64,000 bases of DNA from Rhyacophila brunnea. Taxonomy: Eukaryota; Arthropoda; Insecta; Trichoptera; Rhyacophilidae. The position numbers and the translations under genes were made by a program. Positions within the stretch are counted from its first letter, which is position 1, and each line of letters begins with the position of its first letter. Shown here piece after piece: positions 1 through 13,000 of the stretch. The notes under the pieces are model-generated. The model was not told the origin of the DNA. It searched no databases and saw only the letters and a list, made by a program, of their open reading frames with translations. The stretch spans positions 434,001 through 498,000 of the forward strand of contig JAGYXB010001325.1 in the NCBI GenBank assembly GCA_022495005.1, given 5' to 3'.

Positions 1-211
1 CATATTATATTGTTTCAGATATTATGTGACAAACGGTCAGTTAACCATCATGATTTCGAATACGACCAAATATTCCATTAAAAATTTAACTTACTTAGGT
101 TTTTTTTTTTTTTCAGACCGACAGAGTATGTCGCGATCTCGGCCAATAACTTAAAAAAAAAACAATTCTATAACTTTGTGTATTGTGTAGTTACCATACA
201 TAATTACAAGA

Positions 212-603
212 TAAAAGAACTTTTTATATACAAAGTTTTAAAATTTTCTGTTGAATCATATAAACTTGACTTGACTAGCTTAAACGATAAAAAAAATGTA
301 CTTGATAGAAATAATACTGAAATGTCATTTTGACATGTCATATTGATTTCCATAGTAACGCACGTATATATTAATAATTTAGTTGCTACGACCCCAGACC
401 CCTGCCAACCAATAATGGTGTCGAAATAACTTTTCATACAAAACAGAATTAGCTGAAAATGAATTATTCAATTCTACTTAAAGATGGCTAAAAGTATTAA
501 AAAATGCATTGGCATGGTGTTCTGATATAGTCAAAAAGTTTCAAATGTCTAGCTAGTCGGGAAATTAGTTAAAAATCGATTGCAAGATTTGTATCGGACA
601 AAT
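212..603 (+). repeat. Dispersed repeat, left copy of a pair about 62 kb apart
   Basis: This block is found again in the same orientation at 62573-62978. Shared landmarks include AGAACTTTTTATATACAA, the run ending in CTTTTCATACAAAACAGAATTA, GTCTAGCTAGTCGGGAA and AAAATCGATTGCAAGATTTG. The copies differ by substitutions and small indels. The short open frames in it are probably not genes because the two copies do not preserve a frame. No terminal repeats or target duplication were seen, so the class is unknown. Confidence 0.75.
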
Positions 604-999
604 AAGAATACGAGCTAAGAAAAACGTTGTAAAATGTGTTTTACCGGAGGTGTAATTTAATTAATACGAAATAAATATGTCCCGTTGTCAAACATCTATC
701 TATACCTCGATTCGAGGTTGGGTCTTGTTTCCTGCCATTCCCCGAAAAGTGCCTTAAGCCCAAGTATCACAGTATACAGTGCCATCAAATGTAGATAATA
801 TGATGCCACTACTATTATAATTAAGTTTACTACAAAAGTGTCTGAAAATAATGTATCTACCAGACGTGCATTCTTTCTTTATTATAATGACCCATCCTAG
901 TCTTTCCTGAAATGCAATTCTATTGTAATCTTTTTGTAAGGACTTTATATTGATAGCATAATATACATATTTCTATATTTCACTTGCTCCGCGACAGCA
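604..999. other. AT-rich noncoding stretch
   Basis: No coding frame, repeat partner or RNA signature was seen. It contains a slightly less AT-rich patch around 690-770 of unknown nature. Confidence 0.5.
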
Positions 1000-1234
1000 C
1001 ATTTAGTGCTAACACCGCGTCTCGCGCGTTTGGAGTACTTGGCCATTAGATATAACTAACGTGTTATTTAAATGTGGTAATTAATAGGTAAGGAAGGTCA
1101 GCAGTGATTGTGTTTTAAAACTCATTTAGTGCTAACACCGCGACTGGCACGTTTGGCGTAGTTGTCCATTAGATTTAATTAACGTGTTATTTAAATGTGA
1201 CAATAAAAAGGTAATTAAAAGGTCAGCAGTGATT
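1000..1234. repeat. Two-unit tandem duplication, unit about 120 bp
   Basis: Unit 1 (1000-1122) and unit 2 (1123-1234) both begin CATTTAGTGCTAACACCGCG. Both also contain GTGTTATTTAAATGTG and end near GGTCAGCAGTGATT. Divergence between the units suggests an old local duplication, or two units of a longer satellite. Confidence 0.8.
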
Positions 1235-1756
1235 ATACCTCTGTAACGCGTTGTTTGTTTTACACACTGTATGAAAAATTAAATGATTAAGACGTGTAAA
1301 TGAAGAAAATTAATTACTGTGTTTTATTGGTATTTTTTTTTTTTAAATAAAAAGTATATTTTAATCTTTTTAAATTTTGCTGCAAGTGTATAACTTAAAT
1401 AAAGATTGTAGGTAAACTCTTAGCTTTTTGAAATTCCTTTTACTCTTTGTCGACAGGTTATAAGGATTATTTATTGTTTTATTTGGTTGCATCATTGCAT
1501 TACCAAACTGATTTACGAGACCAATTTACCAAAATGATTTCCAGTTTAGGAGCCGACAGACGAAATTGAAAACATCAATATTGTTACCTTAACTAAGTTA
1601 AATATATTTATTTTCATAGTATTTGAGGAAATGCACCCGCTTTAAATGACTGAATTCTTTATTTCATTGTTCTAAAACAGTTATTTATTTAGCTACTCTT
1701 AGTACAAAAATGCATTTTGATAGTTCATCTTACATCTGAGAAAAGAAAGAAAAAAG
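1235..1756. other. AT-rich noncoding stretch
   Basis: No supported gene or repeat partner was seen. Confidence 0.5.
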
Positions 1757-1866
1757 ACAGCATTAGTAAAAACTGCCGACGACCTGTGAATAATTGATAA
1801 ACAATAATAAATAATATTTCCGCTATTCGTATGACACGGATTTTTGCTGACGATGCTTATTATCAC
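1757..1866. repeat. MITE-like dispersed repeat, copy 1
   Basis: It matches 29271-29395: both have an AGCATTA start, a GCYGACGRCCTGTGAA block and an ending like TTTTTGCTGACNNTGCTTAT. The GCTGAC-type motif near both ends in opposite orientations hints at short inverted termini. Class unknown. Confidence 0.55.
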
Positions 1867-2912
1867 GGGTTGTAGATTGACATATATAATTTGTCACATT
1901 CCGATATTTAGTTTGAGTCGCTCATCATCGTTAGTTCGAGAGTCAGTCGTGTTGGGTCTTCCAAGACCATGCTAGCGTTCAGTAGCTCGGCCATATACAC
2001 CATGTAGCCAAAGTCGAGACTGTGTTGAAACTTTCTTGAGACATCCATGGTACGCGGCTGAGAAAGATCCGACGTCGCTTCTTCACTATATGATGAGAGA
2101 TCTTTTCGTATGTGAGAGAAGTCACTTTTTATTATTTTACTATTACTTTAAAGTTAAAGAATTGATAAGTGGCCACATTGACGTCGTGAAAAAGAAAAAT
2201 CATATTACATACATTTTATTTTTTTATAAAAATCGATATTTTTGAAATTAAATAAAAAATACGTTAAAACTATAGAATTTTCAAAAAACGTTTTGTCACA
2301 TTTTAAATAACTTATCAAACTACAATTTAACGCTAAAAAAATTATAAAATACGCACAATAAACTAAAAAAAAAACATCTTAGGTGCGTATAAATTATTTC
2401 AAATTTATCAATAAATTTGAATAGCATTGTATTAAATAGCAGATTTTCCTAAACACGTTACCCTAAGCCTTAAAGGCAAATGCTAAGATAAAAATTGCCA
2501 CATCATATCGATTTCTAGTATGAAATAAGGTGTCATACGTCTGGAAGCCTCAAAAAATATATGTTTTCTTTTCTCTAATAATTGTTTTAACATTTTATGA
2601 ATTAGAAAGAATGAAACTACATAATAATACTTTTTTTAAACTGTCACAAAATACATAATATACCACCTTAAATAAAAAACATAAAAATTGGCAATTTCCC
2701 GAAATTACGAGTTTCCACTACCGTATATTATATTTTAATATTGTGTTAAATTAAATATAAATGTAGGTAATGCAAGTATTCATAAAATAATAAATTAAGT
2801 GATAGTTAAAGTATGGCTTAACTTTTAATTTTAACACAGCAATATTTTCAATCAAATTGCTTAAAAGTATCAATATATTTTATATACTCATTAATAATTA
2901 AGAGCATATATA
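1867..2912. other. AT-rich noncoding stretch
   Basis: A 69-codon open frame at 2036-2245 has low-complexity composition and no recognisable domain. I do not call it a gene. Confidence 0.5.
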
Positions 2913-3265
2913 AGTGAAACGGCAAATAATTTTCAACAGTAGGTGCAACGAAATTTCGCAGTCGTCGCCAATCGGAGACTGACAGTTGAGGTGTGAGCAC
3001 GTCAATTTGTTTTGTAATGGCGTTGGAGGAATAAATTCTTAAATCGTGTAAAGATGACTAAAAAACGTTCCGCATGTACTTGAAAAAGAAAACATGTCAA
3101 TGAATATATTATTATTATTACGAATTTAAAAGGATGGGAAAGGAAAGACGCATGTTGAATTTTTATGACAAATTATATTTCGTTCGGCTTGCGCCATTTG
3201 GACAATCCGCGCATCGCCTAGTCACGATCTTTTTAGACCATGCCTCAGCTGAAGTATAACCTTAA
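2913..3265 (+). repeat. Dispersed repeat D, uninterrupted copy
   Basis: It begins AGTGAAACGGCAAATAATTT and ends near ACCTTAA. A second copy is split into 9593-9800 and 13882-14023 by the R1-clade LINE. Shared blocks include CACGTCAATTTGTTT, TTCTTAAATCGTGTAAAGAT, GACAAATTATATTTCGTT and CACGATCTTTTTAGACC. This copy shows what the insertion locus looked like before the LINE arrived. No coding capacity was seen; the family class is unknown. Confidence 0.8.
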
Positions 3266-4002
3266 TGATAATTTCTAATACGAGAAACGAACCCGTATCA
3301 TAATGATAATTATACAACTTTCCTACTAATTATTTAGCTTAATTAAGCACATTGCTAGAATATACGAGAAATACATCATTCACTAGTATCGCAGCGTAGC
3401 ATGTGGACGTGCATGTTGAGTATAGCGCGGAAAGACTACAAAAATATTAGGCTTTTTAAATATTCTAAATGTAACTATATAAATATTACTGTTAATTTTA
3501 CTTATTCTAGTAATTAATACCATATAATATTGAATTGTATCACTAATAAATGGCAGACAACTAAAATCATAACCGTCTGTCACTTCGCTGAGTAAATTTA
3601 AACTTTTAATCTCATTAATAGATTCGATTGACCCGAATTTCATTTTAATCAAATCATGAGTTGTGTCTGGACTCGGGTCTAATTAAATAAGAGGTCAGAC
3701 TCTATAAGCAGATCTGAATCAGATTCAAGAGTCATCAATTAGGGTCTTTAACTTTTAGAGAGACTCTTGTACGATAAACCGACGCCATTAAATAAATGAA
3801 ACCTGATATTTCGGTCTAACGCTCCATATAGTAATTTCAATCTTGTCATGTTGAGCTTAAAAGTATTAGAAAAGTTTTAATATACCGTTTTCTTTTCCAG
3901 AGTTTTGGGGCTTAATAATAACATAATTCTAAAACACATTTACGTACACCTGGGCATAAAAAGTTTTTTTTAATCTTTTATAAATGTAACAATTCAATTT
4001 TG
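3266..4002. other. AT-rich noncoding stretch
   Basis: An 89-codon minus-strand open frame at 3383-3652 has no recognisable domain. Positions 3995-4002 (CAATTTTG) are the left target duplication of the next element. Confidence 0.5.
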
Positions 4003-4191
4003 GGTACTGTTCGGTTATCAAGAATACACCGGAAAACACATTTTGAAAATAGCCGATAAACTGGATTATTTGTTAGGTTAACCTAACCAAACCTAACCAA
4101 ACCTAACCTAATCTAAACAAACAAATAATCCAGTTTATCAGGTATTTTCAAAATGTAATTTCCGCTGTATTCCTGATAACCGAACAGTACC
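4003..4191. mobile_element. Foldback MITE with telomere-like loop, copy 1
   Basis: A 189-bp inverted-repeat element. Each arm is about 75 nt, starting GGTACTGTTCGGTTAT at the left and ending in its complement at the right. The central loop (about 4075-4125) has TTAGGTTAACCTAACC and further CCTAA/CCAAA units, the insect telomere motif. A perfect 8-bp target duplication, CAATTTTG, flanks it at 3995-4002 and 4192-4199. An 8-bp duplication fits hAT, P or Merlin transposases; the GG terminus is Merlin-like but this is not decisive. The second copy is at 31885-32073. Confidence 0.9.
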
Positions 4192-4199
4192 CAATTTTG

Positions 4200-4869
4200 T
4201 TATATTTTTAATGAGTGTATTAATATTGCGTTGATAATATAATTTGTAATTAGTATGTATCTATAATATTATAACATAGTGTTAATTGCAAATTAATTAT
4301 AATCACAAAGACTGTTGATGTAATCTAATAATTATTCGTATGCAGAATTAAATCTGTTGGGTCGTCTATCTGATTTCAACGTAATATCAGTTCTTTTATA
4401 GTCAAAGGTCATTTGGTGAGTAAATGCATATTGTCAATTCCAATGTAATTATCATGCAGACGGTCTTCACTACGATCACGTCATTGATTTTCAATCAGTG
4501 CTAGACAGGGCGCTTTTGCAAATTAAACTAGCTATAGTCACTTAGATGCAATCATATATTGTAATTTATTATCGTACTTATATGATTAATTTTGTTGTTA
4601 AAATATCTAAAATATAATTGAGGATATTCTAAAACAGTCGTAGATAACGACAATTTTATATGTTTTATTGTAACTTCAAACAGTTTTTTAAGTCTCATTT
4701 AAAATTCGTTCAAATAAAAAAACACTATTTAATGCACAAGTTTAATGTAACATTTAATTTAGTAACATCCACTAATATGGCTGCTCTTTAGGTATTAGGC
4801 TGGAACCACCTTCTGATAGTTCTATAACAGGGAGTAGCTTAAATTAAATATATAAATTCACATGATATT
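4200..4869. other. AT-rich noncoding stretch
   Basis: No supported feature was seen. Confidence 0.5.
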
Positions 4870-5020
4870 TTTTAATGTGTATTTGGGCCCGTAGAGTGAT
4901 ATTAATTGGTTCGGTTAATGGCTAGCATTCATTTATCGAAAAAAAACAATCTGTTAAAACAACCTCCACTCTGTGTTTGCCCATATTATGATTCTCACGG
5001 GATGAAACATGGTGATATAA
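4870..5020 (+). repeat. SINE family B, 3' part
   Basis: It carries the family body: CATTCATTTATCG, CAATCTGTTAAAAC, CCTCCACTCTGTG, CCCATATTATGATTCTC and GGGATGAAACATGGTGATA. These match the 3' two-thirds of the copies at 7330, 56675 and 57925. The tRNA-like head is missing or too diverged to see. Confidence 0.65.
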
Positions 5021-6150
5021 ATTTTTAATGTATATTACGAGTATGTAAAAATGTAACATACTACATGCTGAGATAAAATGTTCTGCTTTGGATTTGCCCA
5101 CCCCAGCCGTAATTGTAGATACATGTCAAAACTCACTAAGTACATAATCAGTAATTAGTAAGACAAATATTTTTTTTATCATTTTTCTATTGATTAAAAA
5201 TATAGTTAATTTTAGCCAATAAATTTTAGATGATCATCTTAAACAATGTAATATATTCCGAATAATCAAAACAGTCATTAAAAATAGGACATCATAATAA
5301 TATGATTATCTTAAAACCAGAACATCTGATTTAGGACATTTTGGAATATCGCTCGTTAATTATAAGAATATATAGATACATTTTTAATTAAATATAAGAA
5401 ATATTATAAAAAAATGCTTAAGTATACAATATGTCAAAAACTAGCTTTTAACGTATGGTTAAGCTTTTTAAGTGGACTGTATTAATTTGTGGGAAAATGA
5501 GGAAGTCGGATCTAGGGGTGGGGGCAATGGAACAGAATGCCAGAAACTGACCTTTGTGATGATGTATGATGGCTCCGTGGTGTGGTTTCAACTGTCACTC
5601 GGGCGGTATTGTTGTTTTGGGTCACCCGGTTTGTACACTCATGCACGTTGTGATACAGTTTTATGAATTATATGTGAGGGTGTATGAATGATGATGATAG
5701 ATTTTGAATGAGTCTATATCTATTGAGTCAATCACTTAAGCGACGGAAAGCTATTAGAAGCCCGCTCACGCCCGCTTTTGAGATGCAACTGAATGTTCTT
5801 TGTAACACCGTCTCTCATGATCCGTAATTGCTTATTGATTGTATGGTGATAATAATACAGGGGATTAGGAGGTGGATGAGGAGATAAGGAGTGGAATGGG
5901 AATATAAATGGCCCAGCCAATGTAAGATAAATAAAAAAAAACTATTAGCAGCGTAACGTGGTATGGACAAATTCATGTTGGGCATAACACAGAAGATCAC
6001 AAAAATTACTAATGGATGAGAAAGAATACAAAAGTACAAAGTTTAGAGGTGGCAAGTAAATGGACACAATGCAATATAAGAAGTAGGTACTTATCGACCA
6101 TTTAACCGCCCTAAAAAATTGACTGTGGGTATGTGGAAGGAATAAAGTAG
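5021..6150. other. Noncoding stretch with a G-rich patch
   Basis: Around 5480-5650 the sequence is less AT-rich and holds a 64-codon open frame without a known domain. Nothing here is supported as a gene. Confidence 0.4.
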
Positions 6151-6198
6151 AGAGAAAGGGGTTATGAAGTTTTCGTCCATCAGTGGATCGACATATGA
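6151..6198 (+). pseudogene. LINE C-terminal remnant (FVHQWIDI)
   Basis: The frame reads RERGYEVFVHQWIDI then stop. This resembles the last residues of many insect RTE/Proto2/R4-like reverse transcriptase ORFs, which end in a W-R-x-L-x-E-x-x-x-Q-Q-W pattern. The fragment at 24949 has the comparable FIQQ-stop-ID. The assignment rests only on this short motif and is tentative. Confidence 0.4.
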
Positions 6199-7329
6199 CG
6201 TTGGTGATAAATATTTAAAATCAAACATTACACGAATTCAACAGTAACATAGAAATATTCGAGGAATTGTTACTCACATGGTATACCTACCATCTTTTGA
6301 ATAAGAATAATTATCAAAAAGACACGAACTGCGGGATGATTCTTTATGAGTGCGGTCTGAATAAATACTTAATCTTTACGATTGTCAGATACGCTGTTCT
6401 GTTCAACAACTCCCTTTCAACAAAATCTACATAAATATTTGATCACGGTACCCTTAAATCTGGATTTAAAGCAACTTTTTCCAACAAACTTACTTTTCAG
6501 CTGTAATGTCCATCGTTAAATTTTCATGCTGAAAATCCGTATTTAAAGAATTATGGACACCGGTATTTTTCTTATACATTATTACAAAATTATTAATAAC
6601 CCTATTTAGAGAAAATTGGTTCGAATATACTTAGAGGAAATTGCAATACTTACAATTATTTAACATTAAAACTTATTGGCTGTGTAAATTTTACTTAAAT
6701 CACAGTCAGAAAAATTACGCGTATACCTAATGTACATTTCGTCACCTCAATACTACAACTAGATAACTTAATTTTCACTGCTTTTGAGATAGCTATTGAA
6801 TATTATTTTCCATTTGCTTCTATGCGAAATGATTTAACTAGGTAAGTCAGAAGTTAATGGTAACTGTATTAATTTAAAGTTTGAAAATATAAGATAAAAC
6901 CATAAATGCATTAAATATAAAAATAGTATATCTACAATATTTTTTCATACAATTTAATATTATTCATTTTTTTTTAATTAGACAAACAACATTTTCCAAT
7001 AATAATTTTAACCTACATTTATATTATTCAAGTAAAGTTTAAATTTCATTTTTCCCAACAATGACCAAATCAGAGTTATCGGTAACAATTTGAAAAGACG
7101 GTTTTATATGGAAAACGTTTAATCCACATTGTCTCATTATTATAATAAGATGATTTCTGAAGGGGTTGGGATGTATTGATGATAGTGTGACGTATTACAA
7201 GATAATGTTATAACGAAATCTACTTTTTCTATGATTTTTTTTATCAACGAATGAATATTGACAGGGAGGTAAAAAATGACAAAGAGTGAAGATATGTAGA
7301 CGTCATTTTTTACGAATGACCTACTAATC
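6199..7329. other. AT-rich noncoding stretch
   Basis: No coding frame, tandem array or repeat partner was recognised. Confidence 0.5.
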
Positions 7330-7555
7330 GATACGATGCCCACATGTTGTGGGTACCTGGTTTGAATACTGGGTCTGGCTAATACACACATTGTTTTCCA
7401 ATTTGTGTTTGGAGCCAGAACATGGACCTATTAGGTTGAGGAATTGGCTAACATCAATTTCTCATAAAAAGAATATCTGTAAAACCTCCACTATGTGGAG
7501 GCCCATATTATGATCCTCTAAGGATCGAACATCGTAAAGTAGTAGTAGTAATAAT
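7330..7555 (+). mobile_element. SINE family B, near full length
   Basis: The head resembles a tRNA gene. It has GTGGGTACCTGG and a B-box-like GGTTTGAATACTGGG, where other copies have GGTTCAAATCCTGGG. The body follows: GACCTATTAGGTTGAG, a CCTCCACTATGTGGAGGC palindrome and GATCCTCTAAGGATCGAACAT. It ends in a GTA-rich tail. RNA polymerase III transcription would be expected for a tRNA-headed SINE, but this copy is diverged. It is mobilised only by a LINE in trans; the partner is unknown. Confidence 0.75.
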
Positions 7556-9592
7556 CGACACAATCATTAAGGCAATGAAATTTACTAAATAAACTGTCTA
7601 CAGCCTGTATATAATGCCTGGATTTACTGCCAACAATAGCGTTAAAATAACTGGTTTTACACAAAATCTCAATTTTATTGTCTTGAAAATCTAACTATTA
7701 TGTGCAAATGGGAGACCTTAACTTTTAATACAACTAATTGTAATAATATATATTTTTTTTTAAAAGTGTGTCAATTGTGATTTTATAATATTTATTATAT
7801 TAGACAGACTGAATTTTCACTTGATTTAAACAAAATACATTTATATTCCTAATATAATAATTTAAATATTTAGGTAGCTAGTGCCGTATTAATTAAAATT
7901 TAGAATGTCCCTATTATTTTTGGTCTATGCATGCAAATGTTTACATTTACCTAAAAAAATATTATTGCAACAGTACGCATTGCCGGCAGTAAATCTACGC
8001 ATGTATAAGGGAGCCATTAAACTTTATTTTATGATATATTATTATTCGTCCAACTCTGTAGGACATATTATATTATATGACCATATTTTATTGCCATATC
8101 AGAGCGAATAAAAATAATATGCCATTAGAAACACTAAATCATTGCCTATAACGGAGCAGTGAATAAAGCAGGGCCATCAATTATTATGCAGATTGCAGGC
8201 AATTTTTATTAATGAAATGATTTTTCTGCCTATTTTGTGGTAATAAAATTATTCACGCTGAAATAATATTGTCAGTGCTTTCAATATTGCATTGTTATAT
8301 ACTGCAATATTAATTCGATATTCATGCATATAAAAATACTTAACTTAATTATAGCTAACGTTTATGGTGACCCCTGTGATAGAATTAATGGAAATATTTC
8401 TTTTATATTAGTACTAGTCATATTACTATAAACATTACATATAAGCGTGAAGTTTAATAATTTTGATAAAAAAAATGTGACGTATAATGACGTGATTAGG
8501 CTTTCGCAACTTAAGCGACTGCTCTTAAGTCGGAAATAATAACGTTAACATTAATTAAATTTATCTTTCGACTGCTTATTCGCAAACCAGCTAACTCCAC
8601 TTTTGACCAAAAATCAGATTTAGATGGCACTATGTTATAAACATGATTTAAAAGGTAATCATTCAATTTCTTGTCTATAGATCCTCCTAATGTACTCCTG
8701 CGGTCTATTATTTAATTACATATGCCCCATGACCAAAATAAATGTAAAAATATGCGGACAAAACAATGAGTGGTTGGGTGGCATAGTATTCGGTTCCGAA
8801 GATGCTGGGTCGTTAGTTACAATGTCGCATCTGAAACATTCGCATATATATTTTAATGCATTCATGAATCTGGAAGATGATCCTAATAGATTGAGTGAAT
8901 GTATAAAAACCAGTTCTAAAAAAAATCTGCAAAAAAACTCTATAGACTGTAGACTCAACGGAAAAAGGAAAAGAATGAAATAGAAAGGAAATGGGAAGGA
9001 AATAACATAATTGACTTATTTTCACAGTAAATTCTTACATAAAGCCTTCGTAGAGTGATGAGAAAAACGGAGAATAATCATAGCCATCATCGTTATCATC
9101 AACCCAACTACCACAGGATATATTTTACTGGAAATGCACAGTTCATTTTTATTGCCTGGCATCATTTTTCTGAATTGGTAATCATTATTCAAGGAAATTG
9201 ATGAACCATTCTATCAACACGACATTATTGTCGTCCATTCTAAATTAATTTAAATAGCAGTACATTTAGATATTTTCAGTAATTTATTTATTATCTATGA
9301 ATCTATATTTTATATCATAAGTTATTAACGTGAGTAACTGAAGAACTGCAAGATATTAGAAAATAAAAATAATAATTTTAGCCTAGTGATACCCAAAATT
9401 TGGGAACTATTAATTTAATAGTGCGGACATAATTATATTTTATTATATATTGCCAATACACGATAATGCAAATGACATAGTGCTGACAGTTTAAAGGGTT
9501 TACATCTAATCCTAAAAAGGGTTAATGTGGTAAGCAATTATTATGGTTTAAAAATGAACCCCGAAAAAACAAAATTATTAAGGTGATACATC
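7556..9592. other. AT-rich noncoding stretch
   Basis: A 97-codon plus-strand frame at 8690-8983 overlaps minus-strand open frames and shows no recognisable domain. A short block at 8565-8606 (CGACTGCTTATTC, GCAAACC) recurs at about 46247-46290. Confidence 0.45.
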
Positions 9593-9800
9593 AGTGAAAC
9601 GGCAAATAATTTTCAACCATAGGCGCGACAAAATTTTGGACTCGCTGCCATTTGGAGAGAGAGCGTCGAGCTGGAAACACGTCAATTTGTTTCGTGATGG
9701 CGACGGGCGTATTAATTCTTAAATCGTGTAAAGATGACTAAAAACGTTACCCATTTACTTTAAAAAGAAAACATGTCAATGAATATATTATTATTGTTAC
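9593..9800 (+). repeat. Dispersed repeat D, left half of interrupted copy
   Basis: It matches the first half of 2913-3265, from AGTGAAACGGCAAATAATTT to the ATTATTATTGTTAC block. The match stops at about 9800 and resumes at about 13882, so the R1-clade LINE lies between the two halves. Confidence 0.8.
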
Positions 9801-10033
9801 TGATTGAACAAATAGTGCCCACCACCACCCGTCATATATGCACAGCCGTGGATATGCACGACCGCTTTCTATGACGCTTTAAACGTGTCTGAAAGAAGTG
9901 ATTTTAAGTGCTCATTCCGTCCCGAGACGGAGCCGCATGGGACTGATGCTGCAACCATGCACCATAGTGCTTAAAGAAGAAAGTTAAGAATGAAAATTTT
10001 TGTTTTTTGGACTGGCTCTGCTGTCCACTGACG

Positions 10034-13000
10034 TTAAGCGCTTTGTGTACCCGCATACTGAGTGTCAGGAATTAAAATGGATGGGTCTACAGAAGAGTCG
10101 GGACTATCCCGCTCCCCATACGACGCTGAAAATTTCTCGAATGCCGAAAAGTTGGCCTTAGTTGCTATCAGATCACCATGACCAATTGGGCCCATGTGAG
10201 GACGGGCCTTGGCAAAGAGCTCCGCTCGTTCGAATTCCATAAGCGGGCAATCCCAGAGGATGTATTCAACATCTTGGTGGTCATGCCCGCAGGTACAACC
10301 CGGCCCATCTACTATCAAGCCAAACTCGTGGAGTCTGGCGGCAAAGTTGTCATGGCCGGTGAGTAACTGGCTAATTCAGTGCAAAGGTTGGAGTCTTCTA
10401 GTTAGGTGCTTGCAGAATACGTCTGGAAAAAAACTGTAAGTGTGCCGCCCCTTAGGGGAGGCGGTCCACCTCGCCTGCCAATGCCGCAAATGCGGTCTTA
10501 TACACAATGTCACTTACAGTCTTCCTGTAAGGAACGTCCTCGGATCTCTGCGGTGGTGTCAGATGGACACCGGCGAGTGTTGTGCTGAACCCCCTCAAGA
10601 GGAGGGTTATCGATCCTCTGACTTGGACGTGCAGATCGAGGAGTAGTACCCCCGCGAGTACAGCAAGCGCGTCAGTAGAAGTTGTGCGGTAGGCTTTGGT
10701 AAGCAAGATCAGCGCAAGTTGCTGCCCGCTTAGTAGTGCGCGTCTCACGAGAGTTAAGGAGTTTACTCAGGAATGCCAAATGCTGGAGGCGTAACCGGCA
10801 ATTCCCATGAAAATTGCGCCGTATGCAACCTTAAGGACTCTAGGCTTAAGTCCCCAATTGCTGCCCACCATTCGGGCCATTCTCTGATAGGCCGAGTTGG
10901 CCTTAGAGACGGCCATTTTGGCGTGGTGAACGAAAGACAGCTTGTTATCAAGAAATACTCCCAGATACGTCACCCTTTTGGAGAAACGCACTGAAGTCTG
11001 GCCAAAACAAACCGTGGGCGGCCATGGAGTAATGTTGACCCGAGAACTACTCCTGAGGAGGACAGCTTCCGTCTTACTCGAGGCAAAGGTCAGCTTGTTC
11101 AGCAACCCTCAATTAAAGATTCTGCCCAAGGCGTCCGTGGCTGCACGCTTAAGTGCCGGTCGGCTCGTCGCCCCAACAAGCAGGAGCAAGTCATCGGCGT
11201 ACGCAACGAGCGTGCAGCCCGGAGGCAGTGGCAGGTACAAAACGTCGTCAAACAGTATGTTCTACAAAAAGGGTCCCAGGACGGAGCTCTGGGGACACCC
11301 CATGGTGGTCCTCCCGTGAATGAGACTTAGGCCAGAGTCGTAGGTTATCTCCCTATTGCTGAAGTAACTTTGAACCAAGGCAAAGAGGTCCCCGGGGATC
11401 TGTCTCAGCCAAAGCTTTGCCAGAACCAAGGGCCACCACGCAGTATCAAACGCGCCCGCGATGTCTGAAAAATCCCGGCAACGAGGTCCGTGCCAGAGCT
11501 CTCCACAGAATTGATCACAAAGCGAATCGCATCCTCGGTGGACTTTCCGGGTCTAAACCCAAATTGTATTTGCGAGATTGGACAGTTTTCCGACAGATGG
11601 GACTCAATCCTGCTGTTTATCAATCTTTCCAATATTTTCCCGAAGACGGGAAGGAGCTTAATCGGTCTATACGCTTTCGGGTCACAAGAAGGGCGACTGC
11701 CGGCTTTGGGGATCACCGTGAGGTAGCCCTTCTTCCAGCAGTCAGGGAATATGCCACTACTCATGCCTTCTTTGTAGAGTTGCGTGATCTCGTGTGAGGC
11801 AAGAGACCACGCCCTTCTCGCTAGCGCGTTATCTATGCAGTTAAGCCCCGGGGCTTTACCGGCCGGAAGGCTGGCAAACAGGATCCCTAGTTTGGACATG
11901 GTAGTGGCTGCAGATCGCGGAGTGTTTAAGGGGAGCAGCGCATAGACGCAAAGCTGCTGAAATCGGTCGTTATCACTGTTGAGCGATTCGTTGTTCTGCG
12001 GGATGAGAGCATCCAACAGGACTGTGGCGCTCTCTTCAGAGCTATTGGTGAACGATCCGTCGGGGCGCCGTAACGCCGAAATGACTTTTACGGGCCGTGA
12101 GCCTAGCTTCATCACGCGGAAGGGGGGGCTCACGGATCATTGCCACCCATTTCAGTGACGAACTCCCTCCAGTGCATCTTCTTAGCCTTACTGATTGCCT
12201 TTTTGAACTTAAGTCTAGTGGCCCTGTATGTGACCGAAAGCGGATGTTCCGCCTGCGGCGGCCCCTTCAGCGATCTTCGCGCTGCTTGTAAAGCCCTTCT
12301 GGCCCTCCTCATCGCGTCTCTCAGTCTTGTCAGTCTCGGCTTCCACCAGGGTGCGAGGTCCGACGGTCTTGGGGTCGTTCTTCCATTAGTGCCCTCCACT
12401 TTTTCAATAATGAGACTCGTGAGGTCCTCAGCCGCAGCGTGCATGTCCTTTGGTGGAGGGCGCGAGGCCATCATGTCCAGACCCTCAGCAAACTCGCTGT
12501 CAAAACGTACCCAGTTGGTTCCCTTGGTCCTGAAACGCCTCGGCAGTGACTAGCACACAAGTGGAGCGAGAGACGCGTGACCCCTTTCGGGCCTGTAGTC
12601 GAACGTGATCGGACAGTGGTCGCTTGCTGACGCGTCCATATGGACAGTCCAGTTCACGACGCGTCCGGCAGAACCAGTAGATATCAAAATGACATCAATG
12701 TGAGATTCCCATTGTTGGTGGAGAATGTGGCTGGACCATTAGAGTTATTCAGCACCGTCAGGTCGTGAGTTGCCACGAGTTTCTCGAGGGGCGCCGGATT
12801 GTCCCAACCAGACCGCGGCCCCCGGGGGCCCACAGCCATGATTAAGCGTTGACATCCACTACCACTATAATCTGTTTGCCACGGCATGCAACTATAATTA
12901 TACTGAGCTGCTCAATGCATTTCAGGATTTTTACGCTGAATTTAAAGTAGGAAGAGACCACCACAATGGAATTCCCCGATTGGGCGGAGACCTCCGCTAC

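Noticed and set aside
8690..8983. 97-codon open frame as a gene
   Set aside because: Low-complexity ending, no domain, overlapped by minus-strand frames.
12140..12553. 137-codon plus-strand open frame, and others at 10942-11319 and 11417-11797
   Set aside because: They are antisense to the R1-clade ORF2 and show no domain.
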